From NCBI RefSeq assembly GCF_004363805.1, contig NZ_SNZP01000004.1, positions 1 through 64,000 on the forward strand: 64,000 nt of DNA, given 5' to 3'. Below, piece after piece: positions 53,958 to 62,631 of this stretch. This DNA is from Paludibacterium purpuratum. Its GTDB lineage: Bacteria > Pseudomonadota > Gammaproteobacteria > Burkholderiales > Chromobacteriaceae. The translations under genes were made by a program, and so were the position numbers. Below the pieces are notes generated by a model, which worked only from the letters and a program-made list of their open reading frames with translations, did no database searches and was not told the DNA's origin. The number at the start of each line of letters is the position of its first letter. Position 1 is the first letter of the stretch.

Positions 53958-55818
53958 CGGCCACCTGGGATTGCTGGGTCTGCAGCCGGATACCGGTCAG
54001 GATCTGTGTGGCGCAGCGACCGGCATCCTGGATGGAACGCGAGTTCACCATCGGCCGGGGCAGGATGAAGGTGTAGAAGTTGGGACCTTCCGCCGGATTG
54101 CCCAACGCCCACAAGCGGCTGTGCACCGTGCCGCCGGTGTCGATCAGGCGGTTGAAGGGGTCGATATCCAGGCCGCCTGGATGAAAGTCGCCATGCAGGT
54201 AGGGCCGGATAGTCCCGCTGGCCAGCATATTGCGCATCAGCAAGGAACGATCCTGGCGCGGATAGAACATATCGATGCGCGCATTGATCAGCACGTCGAA
54301 CGTCGTTTGTTGCGGTTGCTCAAGCTGAGTCGAGCTCAACACGAAACGCGCTTGCTGCTCGTCGAGCCGCAGCGTGGGCATGGGGCCCGGGCCGAACGAC
54401 ACGATGCCTGCTTCGATCAGGCACAGCAGTTCGCGGTTACGCGATAGCGGCGGTCCGACGGCGATGCGGTTCATGACCGGGCAAAATTGCTCCAGAAAGT
54501 CGCGATGGCTGGCCGGCGACAAGCCGCCGAAGTCGACCGCGTAGCGCAGATTGTCGCGGACGTCGCGCAAGATGTCGGTCGCGGCCTTGATCGGGTCGTC
54601 GACATTCCCTTGCTCGGCATGGGCCAGATCAGTGCGCAAATAATCCATGACCGCCGCGTGATAGTCGGCCTGGCCATCGAAGCGGGTGTCGTCCAATGGC
54701 TCCATGAGCCGATCGACGGCGGCAAAATCCTCCTCCGCCACCTCGACAGTCGGCGCATCGGCCAGCGGCGGGTGTCCCAATCGAGTCAGCGCGTGCATAT
54801 GCGCCATCTCCAACCGAATCCGCGGCCAGAGCACGCTGGCGAAATCCAGCTGACGGCAGCCGGTGGTTGCCAGTTGCCGATCGCGCTGTTGGTCGATCCA
54901 CATACGGGTGAAGAAGCGGGCCTGCCATTGACCGCTGACGCCCTTTTGGTTGCTGCCCCGGGCGCAATAAGGCAGCCCCTGACGGGAAAACAGCACGATC
55001 TTCGGCTCGCGGCCGCTGGGCTGATAGTGCAATTGCCCGTCGGTCTCGATGAAACGGCCGCCACGGCCTTCCGTCAGCTCCGAGATGACGTCATGGGCGG
55101 TCAAGCCCATGCCGCGCACGCCGACAACGGCATCGGCGTCGATGGAAGGCAGGCCGGCCAGAGGGTAGGGCGTGGCGATATGTTGCAGCTTATGGTTGCG
55201 CGCACGCAGCGCATTCAGTTGATGTTCGAGTTGTTGCTGCGTTTCGTCGGGGAGGTTGGTCCCGTGACCGGTGGCTAGGATGACATAGTCCGCCAGCAGG
55301 GTGTAGCCGCCCTCCATGCTGATGGCGTAGCGATCGTTTTCCAGCCGCCGGATGTTTTCGACTTTGCGGCGCGGGTGCAGCAGTTTCATGTTTTCCGGCA
55401 GGCGCTGGCTCAACAAGTCGTAGACGTGACTGAGATACAAGCCCAGCAGATTGCGCGGGAGATAGTCGTTTTCGTCGATGATTTCGCCTTCGTTGCCGCT
55501 TTGGACAAAGCGGCGACCAATGCGGCGATAGCCACTGTCGCGTGCCCAATCCAACAACGACGGGCCCGGTACGACCGGGCCGGCATCCTGCACGCTGCTG
55601 TCGCTGAACAATGTGATTTGGCCTGCGACGGTATTGGTCAGCAGCGTATCGGATTGTTGTACCGGATGGGCGCCCCGGCCGGCTTCGGACGGGTCGATCA
55701 TGTGGATCTCGACCGGATGGTCGATCCCTGCCTCGGGATAAATGGCGATGAAGCGCTCCAACAAACCGAGTGCGCGCGGCCCGCCGCCGACGATAACGAT
55801 ACGGAATGGATCGTTCAT
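53944..55818 (-). CDS. FAD/NAD(P)-binding oxidoreductase (NAD_binding_9-type)
   Basis: 624 aa. The N-terminal Rossmann loop FRIVIVGGGPRALGLLERF is followed by IHMIDPSEAGRGAHPVQQSDTLLTNTVAGQITLFSD, DYVILATGHGTNLPD and a second nucleotide loop VVGVRGMGLTAHDVISEL, the pattern of the FAD-NAD(P)-binding family (COG4529-like). No catalytic role is established for most members; several occur in secondary-metabolite or amino-acid-derivative clusters. The C-terminal part (LHGDFHPGGLDIDPFNRLIDTGGTVHSRLWALGNPAEGPNFYTF) contains the second FAD contact. AGGAG lies ten bases before the ATG. It is encoded between an MFS exporter and a putative permease. Confidence 0.85.
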   Translation of the reverse strand: MNDPFRIVIVGGGPRALGLLERFIAIYPEAGIDHPVEIHMIDPSEAGRGAHPVQQSDTLLTNTVAGQITLFSDSSVQDAGPVVPGPSLLDWARDSGYRRIGRRFVQSGNEGEIIDENDYLPRNLLGLYLSHVYDLLSQRLPENMKLLHPRRKVENIRRLENDRYAISMEGGYTLLADYVILATGHGTNLPDETQQQLEHQLNALRARNHKLQHIATPYPLAGLPSIDADAVVGVRGMGLTAHDVISELTEGRGGRFIETDGQLHYQPSGREPKIVLFSRQGLPYCARGSNQKGVSGQWQARFFTRMWIDQQRDRQLATTGCRQLDFASVLWPRIRLEMAHMHALTRLGHPPLADAPTVEVAEEDFAAVDRLMEPLDDTRFDGQADYHAAVMDYLRTDLAHAEQGNVDDPIKAATDILRDVRDNLRYAVDFGGLSPASHRDFLEQFCPVMNRIAVGPPLSRNRELLCLIEAGIVSFGPGPMPTLRLDEQQARFVLSSTQLEQPQQTTFDVLINARIDMFYPRQDRSLLMRNMLASGTIRPYLHGDFHPGGLDIDPFNRLIDTGGTVHSRLWALGNPAEGPNFYTFILPRPMVNSRSIQDAGRCATQILTGIRLQTQQSQVADESV

Positions 55819-55837
55819 GAATTTGGTACTCCTGACA

Positions 55838-57028
55838 TCAATAGGGAGGATCGGGCTGAAGCCGCGACGGAGAGCCGCGACGCCAGACCAGCGAGCCGGC
55901 GGCCAAAAATAGGATGGCAGCCGAGGTTCCCAGTGCCGCCGCCAGTGTGCCGAAGCGGGCGATGGTCAACTGAGCGAAGAAAGGACCGGCGACTTGGCCA
56001 AGTCCGTAACCGAAAGTCATGATGCCCAGCAAGTTGGCGCGCATGCCGGCTTGGAGTTGGCGCGCCGCCGGCATGACGATCACCACGGTGCCCATGAAGG
56101 TGCCGCCCAGGCAGGCTGCGGCGCACAGATTGGCCCACAGCTGCGGCACTATAGCCGGCAGGCCGACGCCCACCGCCTGTATGCACAGGTTGAACAACAA
56201 GGCGCGGCGGACATTGACGCGGGTCAGAATCCAATGCCAGAGATGGCAGGAGAGCATCGCCGCGACCCCGACCATGCCCCATACCAGCGCGACGCCAGAC
56301 TGCAGTCGGGACGATTGGCTCAGCATGAGAGGCAGATACGTGGCGCTGATGATGTAGCCGAAACCGGCCAGTGTGTAGACCAATGCCAAGTGTCGGCGCG
56401 ATAGTCCGGCCAGATCGAGATGCGAGGGCGCCGCTTGTGGCGCGGGTGTGGGGTGAGGTCTGGGCAACAGGGCCAGCGGTAACAGCGACAACAATAATGC
56501 CGCGACGGCGCAGTACTCCCAGATCGCCCCGACCTGGATCGCATGGGCGACGGCGCTGTCGATCAGCCACGTGGACAATACGATGCCCAGCCCGACGCCG
56601 GCATACAGCATCGGCGCCATGGCCGGCGGATAATCGGCGCGCAAGCAGCGGGTGGAGACGGTCACCATGGCCCCGGCACTGAGAAAACCCGCCAACAGGC
56701 GCAAGGCCAGTATGGCGGGGTACCAGCGCGTGAGCGCCATCAGCAGTAAGCAGATCGCGGTGGCCAACAGGCAGAGCGCCGCGTATCGCCCCGCCCTTTC
56801 CCGCGGCCAGCGCGCGGCGGCCAGGCTCCCGGTCAAATAACCGGCATAATTCATCGCCGCCAACCAGGAGCCCTGCTGCAGGGTGATCACGCCGTCTTTC
56901 AGCATCAGCGGATACAACGGGGTATAGGCGAAGCGGCCGAAGCCCATGGCGACCGCCATGGCCAACATGCCGGCCCATGCCACCAGCCAGTGGTGGCGAG
57001 CCATATACATCCGGGCGTTGTGTTGCAT
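55838..57028 (-). CDS. YbfB/YjiJ-family MFS transporter
   Basis: 396 aa, 12 predicted transmembrane helices. The start WAGMLAMAVAMGFGRFAYTPLYPLMLKDG and NYAGYLTGSLAAARWPRER are characteristic of the YbfB/YjiJ (MFS_4) family, as is GLGQVAGPFFAQL in the C-terminal half. An efflux role is typical of the family; the substrate is unknown. It is the first gene of the minus operon and starts 121 bases from the divergent LysR gene. ATG 57028 has GAGAGAT upstream; ATG 57010 and 57004 are also in frame. Confidence 0.88.
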   Translation of the reverse strand: MQHNARMYMARHHWLVAWAGMLAMAVAMGFGRFAYTPLYPLMLKDGVITLQQGSWLAAMNYAGYLTGSLAAARWPRERAGRYAALCLLATAICLLLMALTRWYPAILALRLLAGFLSAGAMVTVSTRCLRADYPPAMAPMLYAGVGLGIVLSTWLIDSAVAHAIQVGAIWEYCAVAALLLSLLPLALLPRPHPTPAPQAAPSHLDLAGLSRRHLALVYTLAGFGYIISATYLPLMLSQSSRLQSGVALVWGMVGVAAMLSCHLWHWILTRVNVRRALLFNLCIQAVGVGLPAIVPQLWANLCAAACLGGTFMGTVVIVMPAARQLQAGMRANLLGIMTFGYGLGQVAGPFFAQLTIARFGTLAAALGTSAAILFLAAGSLVWRRGSPSRLQPDPPY

Positions 57029-57149
57029 ATATATCTCTCATGCTGAACGATATGACAGCTTGATTTACTGGAAGTGATGCTTAAGATATGCTGAAGGCGA
57101 GGATTGTGAAAATAAAAAATACAGATTACATATTCACTATGGGTGATAC
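57029..57149. promoter_or_regulatory. Divergent promoter region, MFS operon / LysR
   Basis: 121 AT-rich bases between the starts of the MFS and LysR genes. This is the classical location of a LysR binding site acting on both directions. Partial dyads such as GATGCTTAAGATATGC are visible, but no single T-N11-A box could be chosen with confidence. Confidence 0.4.
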
Positions 57150-58067
57150 ATGAATCTTGCCGAGTTGCGTGTTTTTAGGGCCGTGCATGAGTGCGGAGGC
57201 GTGTCCCAGGCCGCTCAGCGCTTGCACTGTGTTCAATCCAACGTTACGGCGCGTCTGAAGCAGTTGGAGATGCGTCTTGGCGTGCAGTTGTTCATCCGCA
57301 AAAATCGTCGCATGGAAATCACTGCGCGCGGCCGGGTACTGCTGGCCTATGCCGAGCGGTTGATCGGTTTGGCCGACGAAGCCGAGCAGGTGATGACGGG
57401 CGGCGCCGGACAACAAGGACTGTTGCGGCTGGGGTCGATGGAGACCACCGCGGCGGTACGCTTGCCGGCGATATTGAGCGGCTTTCACCAACAGTACCCG
57501 AAGATTGCCATGCAGCTCACGACTGGACCGACGCGGGAGACTGTCGAGCGGGTGCGCGAATATGACCTGGACATTGGCTTCGTCTCCGGACCGGTCGGCG
57601 CGCTCGACTTGCAGGAGCACCTGTTGTGGCAGGAGAAGCTGGTGCTGATCACCGAGCGTAACCATCCACCGGTCAAACGCGCCAGCCAGTTGGTCAACCG
57701 GTCGATTCTGGCTTTCCGCAACGGTTGCGCCTATCGCCAACGTGTGGAGAATTGGTTCTCCGCCGAGGGCGTGACACCGGATGCGCTGCTGGAGTTCGGT
57801 TCGACCCAGGCTATCCTCGGTTGCGTCAGCGCCGGCATGGGGGTGGCGGTGCTACCGCAATCCATCCTCGACCAGCAGTCCAATCAGTTCTCGGTCGCCA
57901 CCCACGCATTGCCGTCCTGGTGCGCAACCGCGGTCACCGCCATGATTTGGCGGCCCAGCAACATCGATATCCAGGCCGTGCGCCTGTTCATCGAGCATGT
58001 GACCACCCAGTTTCTATCGGAACCGGCACTGGCCATCGATTTTCAATCGTTGCGGAGGCCCGCATGA
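57150..58067 (+). CDS. LysR-family transcriptional regulator
   Basis: 305 aa. The N-terminal HTH (MNLAELRVFRAVHECGGVSQAAQRLHCVQSNVTARLKQLEMRLGVQLFIRKNRRMEITARG) is typical and closest to the PtrR/YhjC-like group with VQSNVTARLKQLE. The effector domain begins at about 90 (LLRLGSMETTAAVRLPAILSGFHQQYPKIAMQLTTG). It is divergent from the MFS operon and overlaps the nitronate-monooxygenase-like gene by 4 bases (ATGA), so it probably controls both sides in response to the same compound. Confidence 0.93.
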   Translation: MNLAELRVFRAVHECGGVSQAAQRLHCVQSNVTARLKQLEMRLGVQLFIRKNRRMEITARGRVLLAYAERLIGLADEAEQVMTGGAGQQGLLRLGSMETTAAVRLPAILSGFHQQYPKIAMQLTTGPTRETVERVREYDLDIGFVSGPVGALDLQEHLLWQEKLVLITERNHPPVKRASQLVNRSILAFRNGCAYRQRVENWFSAEGVTPDALLEFGSTQAILGCVSAGMGVAVLPQSILDQQSNQFSVATHALPSWCATAVTAMIWRPSNIDIQAVRLFIEHVTTQFLSEPALAIDFQSLRRPA

Positions 58068-59128
58068 AACATCTCGATTTCTGCCGGCAATGGCAGCTAT
58101 CCACGCCGTTGATCCAGGCGCCGATGGCCGGCGGCGCCACCACCCCCGAATTGGTCGCCGCCGTTTGCGAAGCGGGGGCGCTTGGCGCCTTCGCCGCCGC
58201 CATGCTGTCCCCGGCCCAGATCACCGCGGGCATCGCGGCGATCCGAGCGCTGACCGACCGGCCTTTCCTGGTTAATCTGTTCGTGCTGGAGACGCCCACG
58301 CCGACAGAGGATACGCTGGCGCACGCGCAATCGATGCTGGCCGACTCGTATCGGGCAATCGGCATCGACCAAACCACGCCAAGCAAGTGGTGCGAGGATT
58401 TTTCCGCGCAGCTGGATGCGGTGTTGGCCGCCAAGCCGGCGGCGATCAGCTTCGCCTTCGGTCTGGCCGGGGCGGCGGTGATCGAGCGCTGCCACTTGGC
58501 GGGTATCCAGGTGATCGGTACGGCCACGACGGTGTCGGAAGGGCTTGCCTGGCAGGCGGATGGCGCCGATGCGGTCTGCGCCCAGGGCGTGGAAGCCGGC
58601 GGACATCGCGGCGGGCTGCAGACGGAGGAGGGCGGCGGCATGATCGGTACCTTGGCATTGGTGCCGCAAATGGTGGATGCCCTGTCGATTCCGGTGATTG
58701 CGGCAGGGGGCGTGATGGATGGGCGCGGCATCGCCGCCTGCCTGGTCTTGGGCGCTGCCGGGGTACAAATGGGCACGGCGTTCCTCTGCTGTCCGGAGTC
58801 GGGAATCTCCACGACCTGGAAACAGGCCTTGCTGGCGGCGGGGGACGATGCCACGCGCATCACGCGCGTATTCTCCGGGCGGCCGGCGCGCGGCCTTTAC
58901 AACGATTTCATGGCCAGCATGGCGCGCTACGAGCGCCATGTGCCGCCGTATCCGGTACAAAATGCCCTGACTGGCCCCATGCGTCAGGCGGCTCAGCGCG
59001 CCGGTCGTGCCGATTACCTGTCCTTATGGGCAGGTCAGGGGGTTCGGCTTGCCCGCGGCGTGCCGGCCAGCGAATTGGTCGAGGTGCTGGACCGCGAGTG
59101 GCGGGCGTTGCTGCCGTCGTGGGGCTGA
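58064..59128 (+). CDS. Nitronate monooxygenase / FMN-dependent 2-nitropropane dioxygenase family
   Basis: 354 aa, FMN TIM barrel. TPLIQAPMAGGATTPELVAAVCEAGALGAFAAAMLSPAQI at the N-terminus, GIQVIGTATTVSEGLAWQADGADAVCAQGVEAGGHRG (with the family catalytic His of the GGHRG segment) and IPVIAAGGVMDGRGIAACLVLGAAGVQMGTAFLCCPES are diagnostic. It oxidises alkyl nitronates or acts on related small molecules; FabK-like enoyl reductases share the fold but differ at the His. Translationally coupled to the LysR gene (GGAGG upstream of the ATG). Confidence 0.92.
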   Translation: MKHLDFCRQWQLSTPLIQAPMAGGATTPELVAAVCEAGALGAFAAAMLSPAQITAGIAAIRALTDRPFLVNLFVLETPTPTEDTLAHAQSMLADSYRAIGIDQTTPSKWCEDFSAQLDAVLAAKPAAISFAFGLAGAAVIERCHLAGIQVIGTATTVSEGLAWQADGADAVCAQGVEAGGHRGGLQTEEGGGMIGTLALVPQMVDALSIPVIAAGGVMDGRGIAACLVLGAAGVQMGTAFLCCPESGISTTWKQALLAAGDDATRITRVFSGRPARGLYNDFMASMARYERHVPPYPVQNALTGPMRQAAQRAGRADYLSLWAGQGVRLARGVPASELVEVLDREWRALLPSWG

Positions 59129-59178
59129 TCAGACGATCCGTCGCGTTTTCGGTCTTCTTTTCGGTTTAGTTCTGCATA

Positions 59179-59217
59179 TATGACAGTAGACACAATAAAT
59201 GTCATATTTCTGCAATT
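59179..59217 (+). promoter_or_regulatory. Possible Pho box / phoB promoter region
   Basis: TATGACA (59179-59185) and TGTCATA (59200-59206) form an inverted pair, and TGTCATA-TTTC-TGCAATT (59200-59217) has the 11-base phasing of a PhoB site with a poor second half. Autoregulation of phoB by PhoB is well known elsewhere; here the match is suggestive only. Confidence 0.4.
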
Positions 59218-59261
59218 TTTGGTTTTTATCCTTGCCACAATTGGTTAACAAGGGTGAACTT

Positions 59262-59951
59262 ATGGCGGCAAATATTCTCCTGGTCGAAGACGAACCGGCA
59301 ATCCAGGAGCTGATCGCATTCAATCTCACGCAGGCCGGCCATCATGTGTTGCGCGCCAGCACGGCGGAAGCGGCGATTACTTTGGTGAAGAACGCACTGC
59401 CGGATCTGGTGTTGCTCGACTGGATGCTGCCTGGCGCGTCGGGGATCGAGGTGGCCAAGAAGCTGCGCAGCGACGAGCGCACCCGCAGTGTGCCGATCAT
59501 CATGTTGACCGCCCGCTCGGACGAGCAGGATAAGATTTCCGGGCTGGATGCCGGCGCCGACGATTACATCACCAAACCGTTCTCGCCGCGCGAATTGCTG
59601 GCCCGCATCAAGGCCGTGCTGCGTCGCCGCGCGCCGCAGATGACCGACGACGCCGTCGAAGTGCAAGGGTTGCGACTCGATCCGATCACGCACCGCGTGA
59701 CCGGTAACGGCCAGGCCATCGATTTGGGCCCGACCGAGTTCCGTCTGCTGCACTTTTTCATGACCCATGCCGAGCGTGTGCATTCGCGCGCGCAACTATT
59801 GGATCACGTTTGGGGCGACCATGTGTTTGTCGAAGAGCGCACGGTCGATGTGCATATCCGCCGGTTGCGCAGTGCGCTCGAACAGTCGGCACACGATAAT
59901 CTGATTCAAACCGTGCGCGGTACGGGCTATCGTTTTTCCACCCAGCGGTAA
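59262..59951 (+). CDS. phoB: Phosphate regulon response regulator PhoB
   Basis: 229 aa. The receiver domain has the acidic pair in LLVEDEPAIQEL, phospho-acceptor D53 (LVLLDWMLPG) and K in GADDYITKPFSPREL. An OmpR-type winged-helix DNA-binding domain (about 130-229, LDPITHRVTGNGQAIDLGPTEFRLLHFFMTHAERVHSRAQLLDHVWGDHVFVEERTVDVHIRRLR) follows. AAGGGTGA precedes the ATG at 59262; the frame is open to 59199 but without support. Followed 70 bases later by phoR. Confidence 0.95.
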   Translation: MAANILLVEDEPAIQELIAFNLTQAGHHVLRASTAEAAITLVKNALPDLVLLDWMLPGASGIEVAKKLRSDERTRSVPIIMLTARSDEQDKISGLDAGADDYITKPFSPRELLARIKAVLRRRAPQMTDDAVEVQGLRLDPITHRVTGNGQAIDLGPTEFRLLHFFMTHAERVHSRAQLLDHVWGDHVFVEERTVDVHIRRLRSALEQSAHDNLIQTVRGTGYRFSTQR

Positions 59952-60021
59952 GTGCCTGTCGATGTTCTTCATGTAGTGGAAAGAGATCATCGACAGGATT
60001 TAAGGTATCAGTGAGGCGGTT

Positions 60022-61344
60022 TTGCGCGAATTTCTGCAGCGGGTGTTGGGTTGGTTGGCTTCGACCGTGTTGGTCAGTGCCGGATTCTGGTTGTTTTCCA
60101 GTGCGCAGGACGGCTTGATCGCCTTGGCCATCTGCTTGGGGGGCATGCTGGCGTTCCACCTGTTCCATGTCGCGCTACTGTTGCGCTGGTTGAAGAACCC
60201 CACCGCCGAGCGCGTGCCGGATGGGTTCGGCGCATGGCATACGGTGTTCATGACGCTGTATCGGCAGGTTCGCAGCCAGAACCAGAGCAAACGCAAGCTC
60301 ACCCATGTGCTGGAACGCTTCATCAACGCCGGCGAGGCCATGCCGGACGGCGTGATCGTGCTGGACGAACACGATCGTATCGAATGGCTCAATCCGATGG
60401 CGGTCGAACACTTCGGTCTGGACCGTCAACGCGACATCGGCAATCTGCTGCTCAACCTGATCCGTCAACCCTCCTTCCATGCCTACATGAAGGCCGACAA
60501 CTTCAGCCAGCCGCTGGTGTTGAAATACTCGCAGCCACGCGAAATCGTGCTGGCGATCCAGTTGGTGCCGTTCGATTCCACGCGCAAGTTGATGCTGTCG
60601 CGCGACATTACCCAGCTGGAAATGGTGCAGACCGTGCACCGCGACTTTGTCGCCAACGTCTCGCACGAACTGCGCACGCCGTTGACGGTGATCGGCGGTT
60701 TCCTGGAAACCCTGAACGACATGGAGAATGACGACCCGGCCCTGTTGCGCCAGTTCCTGCCGATGATGATGGAACAGTCGCGTCGTATGCAGACGCTGGT
60801 CGAAGATCTGCTGACGCTGTCGCGGCTGGAAAATAGCCCCGCGCCGCTGACTTCGGAAAAGGTCAACATGCATGAAATGCTGGAGACGCTGATGGTGGAG
60901 GCCGAGGGGCTGTCGCAGGGCCGCCATCGGGTGACGCTTACGCAGCAAACCGGGCAATGGCTGTGGGGTAGCGCGCGCGAGTTGCACTCCGCATTCAGCA
61001 ATCTGGTGTCGAACGCTATCCGTTATACGCCGGAAGGCGGCCGTATTTCGCTTTCCTGGCGCGAGGAGCCCGAGCGCGTGGTATTCAGTGTGTCCGATAC
61101 CGGCATCGGCATTCCGCGCGAGCACATTCCACGCCTGACGGAACGGTTCTATCGCGTAGACCGCGGCCGCTCGCGCGGCAACGGCGGTACCGGCTTGGGT
61201 CTGGCCATCGTCAAGCATGTGGTGGCGCGTCATCACGCGCGGCTGGAGATCCATAGCGAACCGGATCAGGGCAGCACGTTCTGCGTGGTGTTCGGCCGCG
61301 AGCGCATGGCCGATCCGGTGATGGTCGAGAGCCCCGGGAAATAA
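60022..61344 (+). CDS. phoR: Phosphate regulon sensor kinase PhoR
   Basis: 440 aa. Two N-terminal transmembrane helices (about 8-50) without a large periplasmic loop are typical of PhoR, which senses phosphate through PhoU/PstSCAB. A PAS domain (about 95-195, FINAGEAMPDGVIVLDEHDRIEWLNPMAVEHFG) is followed by HisKA with H215 (FVANVSHELRTPLTVIGGFLETLNDM) and the HATPase_c domain (NAIRYTPEGG, VSDTGIGIPREHIPRLTERFYRVDRGRSRGNGGTGLGLAIVKHV). The start is TTG at 60022 with GAGG 6 bases upstream. Confidence 0.95.
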   Translation: MREFLQRVLGWLASTVLVSAGFWLFSSAQDGLIALAICLGGMLAFHLFHVALLLRWLKNPTAERVPDGFGAWHTVFMTLYRQVRSQNQSKRKLTHVLERFINAGEAMPDGVIVLDEHDRIEWLNPMAVEHFGLDRQRDIGNLLLNLIRQPSFHAYMKADNFSQPLVLKYSQPREIVLAIQLVPFDSTRKLMLSRDITQLEMVQTVHRDFVANVSHELRTPLTVIGGFLETLNDMENDDPALLRQFLPMMMEQSRRMQTLVEDLLTLSRLENSPAPLTSEKVNMHEMLETLMVEAEGLSQGRHRVTLTQQTGQWLWGSARELHSAFSNLVSNAIRYTPEGGRISLSWREEPERVVFSVSDTGIGIPREHIPRLTERFYRVDRGRSRGNGGTGLGLAIVKHVVARHHARLEIHSEPDQGSTFCVVFGRERMADPVMVESPGK

Positions 61345-61377
61345 GCCTCTCGCCCGCATCGCTCTACATATAAATAC

Positions 61378-61406
61378 TTGGCTTAAGTGTCGTCTGGCGC
61401 TACGAT
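61378..61406 (+). promoter_or_regulatory. tal promoter
   Basis: TTGGCT (61378-61383), exactly 17 bases, TACGAT (61401-61406). This places transcription near 61413 and supports the downstream ATG at 61438 as the start. Confidence 0.6.
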
Positions 61407-61437
61407 GCAGTTTTCCCTTCGCCTTACGGACCTCACC

Positions 61438-62496
61438 ATGAATCGTTTGCAAGCCATCCGCCCTTTTGGCCAGCGCATCTGGCTGGACAATCTTTCCCGC
61501 GAACTGCTTTTTTCCGGTGAGCTGGCGCGTTTGATCAAACAGGACGGCATTGCGGGGGTGACGTCCAATCCGACGATTTTCCATAAGGCCATCAGCACCG
61601 ATCCGCGCTATCGCGACGATCTGGCGGCGCTCAGGGCGCGAGGCATGGGCGCGGAAAAGACCTACGAGGAACTGGTGATTCCCGATGTACGCACCGCCTG
61701 CGATATGATGCTGCCGGTGTATCAGCAAAGCGAACGCGACGACGGCTACGTCAGCCTGGAAGTGTCGCCGCTGTTGGCCAACGATGCCGAGGGCACGCTG
61801 CAGTCGGCGCGCGACCTGTGGCAATCGGTCGGCAGACCCAACCTGATGATCAAGATTCCGGCCACACAGGCGGGGATCCAGGCTTTCGGCGTACTGACGC
61901 GCGAAGGCATCAACGTCAACATCACCCTGCTGTTTAGCCTGAAGCAGGTCGAAGCCGTGTGGGATGCCTACATCGGCGCGCTGTCCGCTCGCCTGGCCGA
62001 CGGCAATACGCTTGGCCACGTCAAGGCCGTCGCCAGCTTCTTCCTGTCGCGCGTCGATTCCTTGCTCGATCCGCAATTGCCGGAAGCGCTGCGCGGTCAA
62101 GGGGCGATTTCGCTGTCCAAGGCGGCTTACGCACGCTACATGGCGCGCTTCCACGGCGACGAATTCGCCGAACTCGCCCGTGCCGGCGCACATCCGCAAT
62201 ACCTGCTGTGGGCCTCGACCGGCACCAAGAACCCGGCTTATTCCGATGTGCTGTATGTCGAGAGCCTGATCGGCGCGGAAACCATCAATACGGTGCCGGA
62301 TGCGACACTGGCCAAGTTCCGCGACCATGGCGAGTCCGCAGCGACACTACGTCAGGATCTGGATGGCGCGCAGGACATCTTGGCTCGGATCGCCGCCGCC
62401 GGCGTCGATCTGGACGCTACCGGGGAGAAGCTGCAGCAAGACGGTCTGAAGCTGTTTGTCGACTCGTTCAACGCGCTGATGGAACTGACGGCCTAA
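61438..62496 (+). CDS. tal: Transaldolase
   Basis: 352 aa, the longer TalA/TalC-type class seen in actinobacteria, cyanobacteria and many betaproteobacteria. DGIAGVTSNPTIFHKAIS near the N-terminus, LEVSPLLANDAEGT, the Schiff-base Lys139 in NLMIKIPATQAGIQA, GINVNITLLFSLKQ and YLLWASTGTKNPAYSD are family motifs. It exchanges dihydroxyacetone units in the pentose phosphate pathway. The ATG at 61438 lies downstream of a good promoter whose -10 covers an earlier in-frame ATG (61405). Confidence 0.95.
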   Translation: MNRLQAIRPFGQRIWLDNLSRELLFSGELARLIKQDGIAGVTSNPTIFHKAISTDPRYRDDLAALRARGMGAEKTYEELVIPDVRTACDMMLPVYQQSERDDGYVSLEVSPLLANDAEGTLQSARDLWQSVGRPNLMIKIPATQAGIQAFGVLTREGINVNITLLFSLKQVEAVWDAYIGALSARLADGNTLGHVKAVASFFLSRVDSLLDPQLPEALRGQGAISLSKAAYARYMARFHGDEFAELARAGAHPQYLLWASTGTKNPAYSDVLYVESLIGAETINTVPDATLAKFRDHGESAATLRQDLDGAQDILARIAAAGVDLDATGEKLQQDGLKLFVDSFNALMELTA

Positions 62497-62512
62497 GCGG
62501 TTTGCCAACGCA

Positions 62513-62542
62513 GCAAAAAAGCGCCACATGGCGCTTTTTTGC
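62513..62542 (+). terminator. Terminator after tal
   Basis: GCAAAAAAGCGCC (62513-62525), ACAT, GGCGCTTTTTTGC (62530-62542): a perfect 13-bp stem with internal A/T run, effective on both strands. Confidence 0.9.
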
Positions 62543-62545
62543 GTT

Positions 62546-62624
62546 GTAGGGCGGGTTCGCCGAAGGCAACCCGCCATCACCCGTTGCCGGCGGGATGGTG
62601 CGTTGCTTCGCGAACGCACCCTAC
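62546..62624. repeat. REP-like inverted repeat (family member 2)
   Basis: An element of about 79 bases beginning GTAGGGCGGGTTCGCCGAAGG and ending CGCGAACGCACCCTAC, with an inner CGGGTTGCC-type stem (GGCGGGTT..AACCCGCC). It shares GTAGGG, GTTCGCCGAAGGCAAC and GGTGCGTTG-type words with the element after purD. Confidence 0.65.
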
Positions 62625-62631
62625 GACGTTT

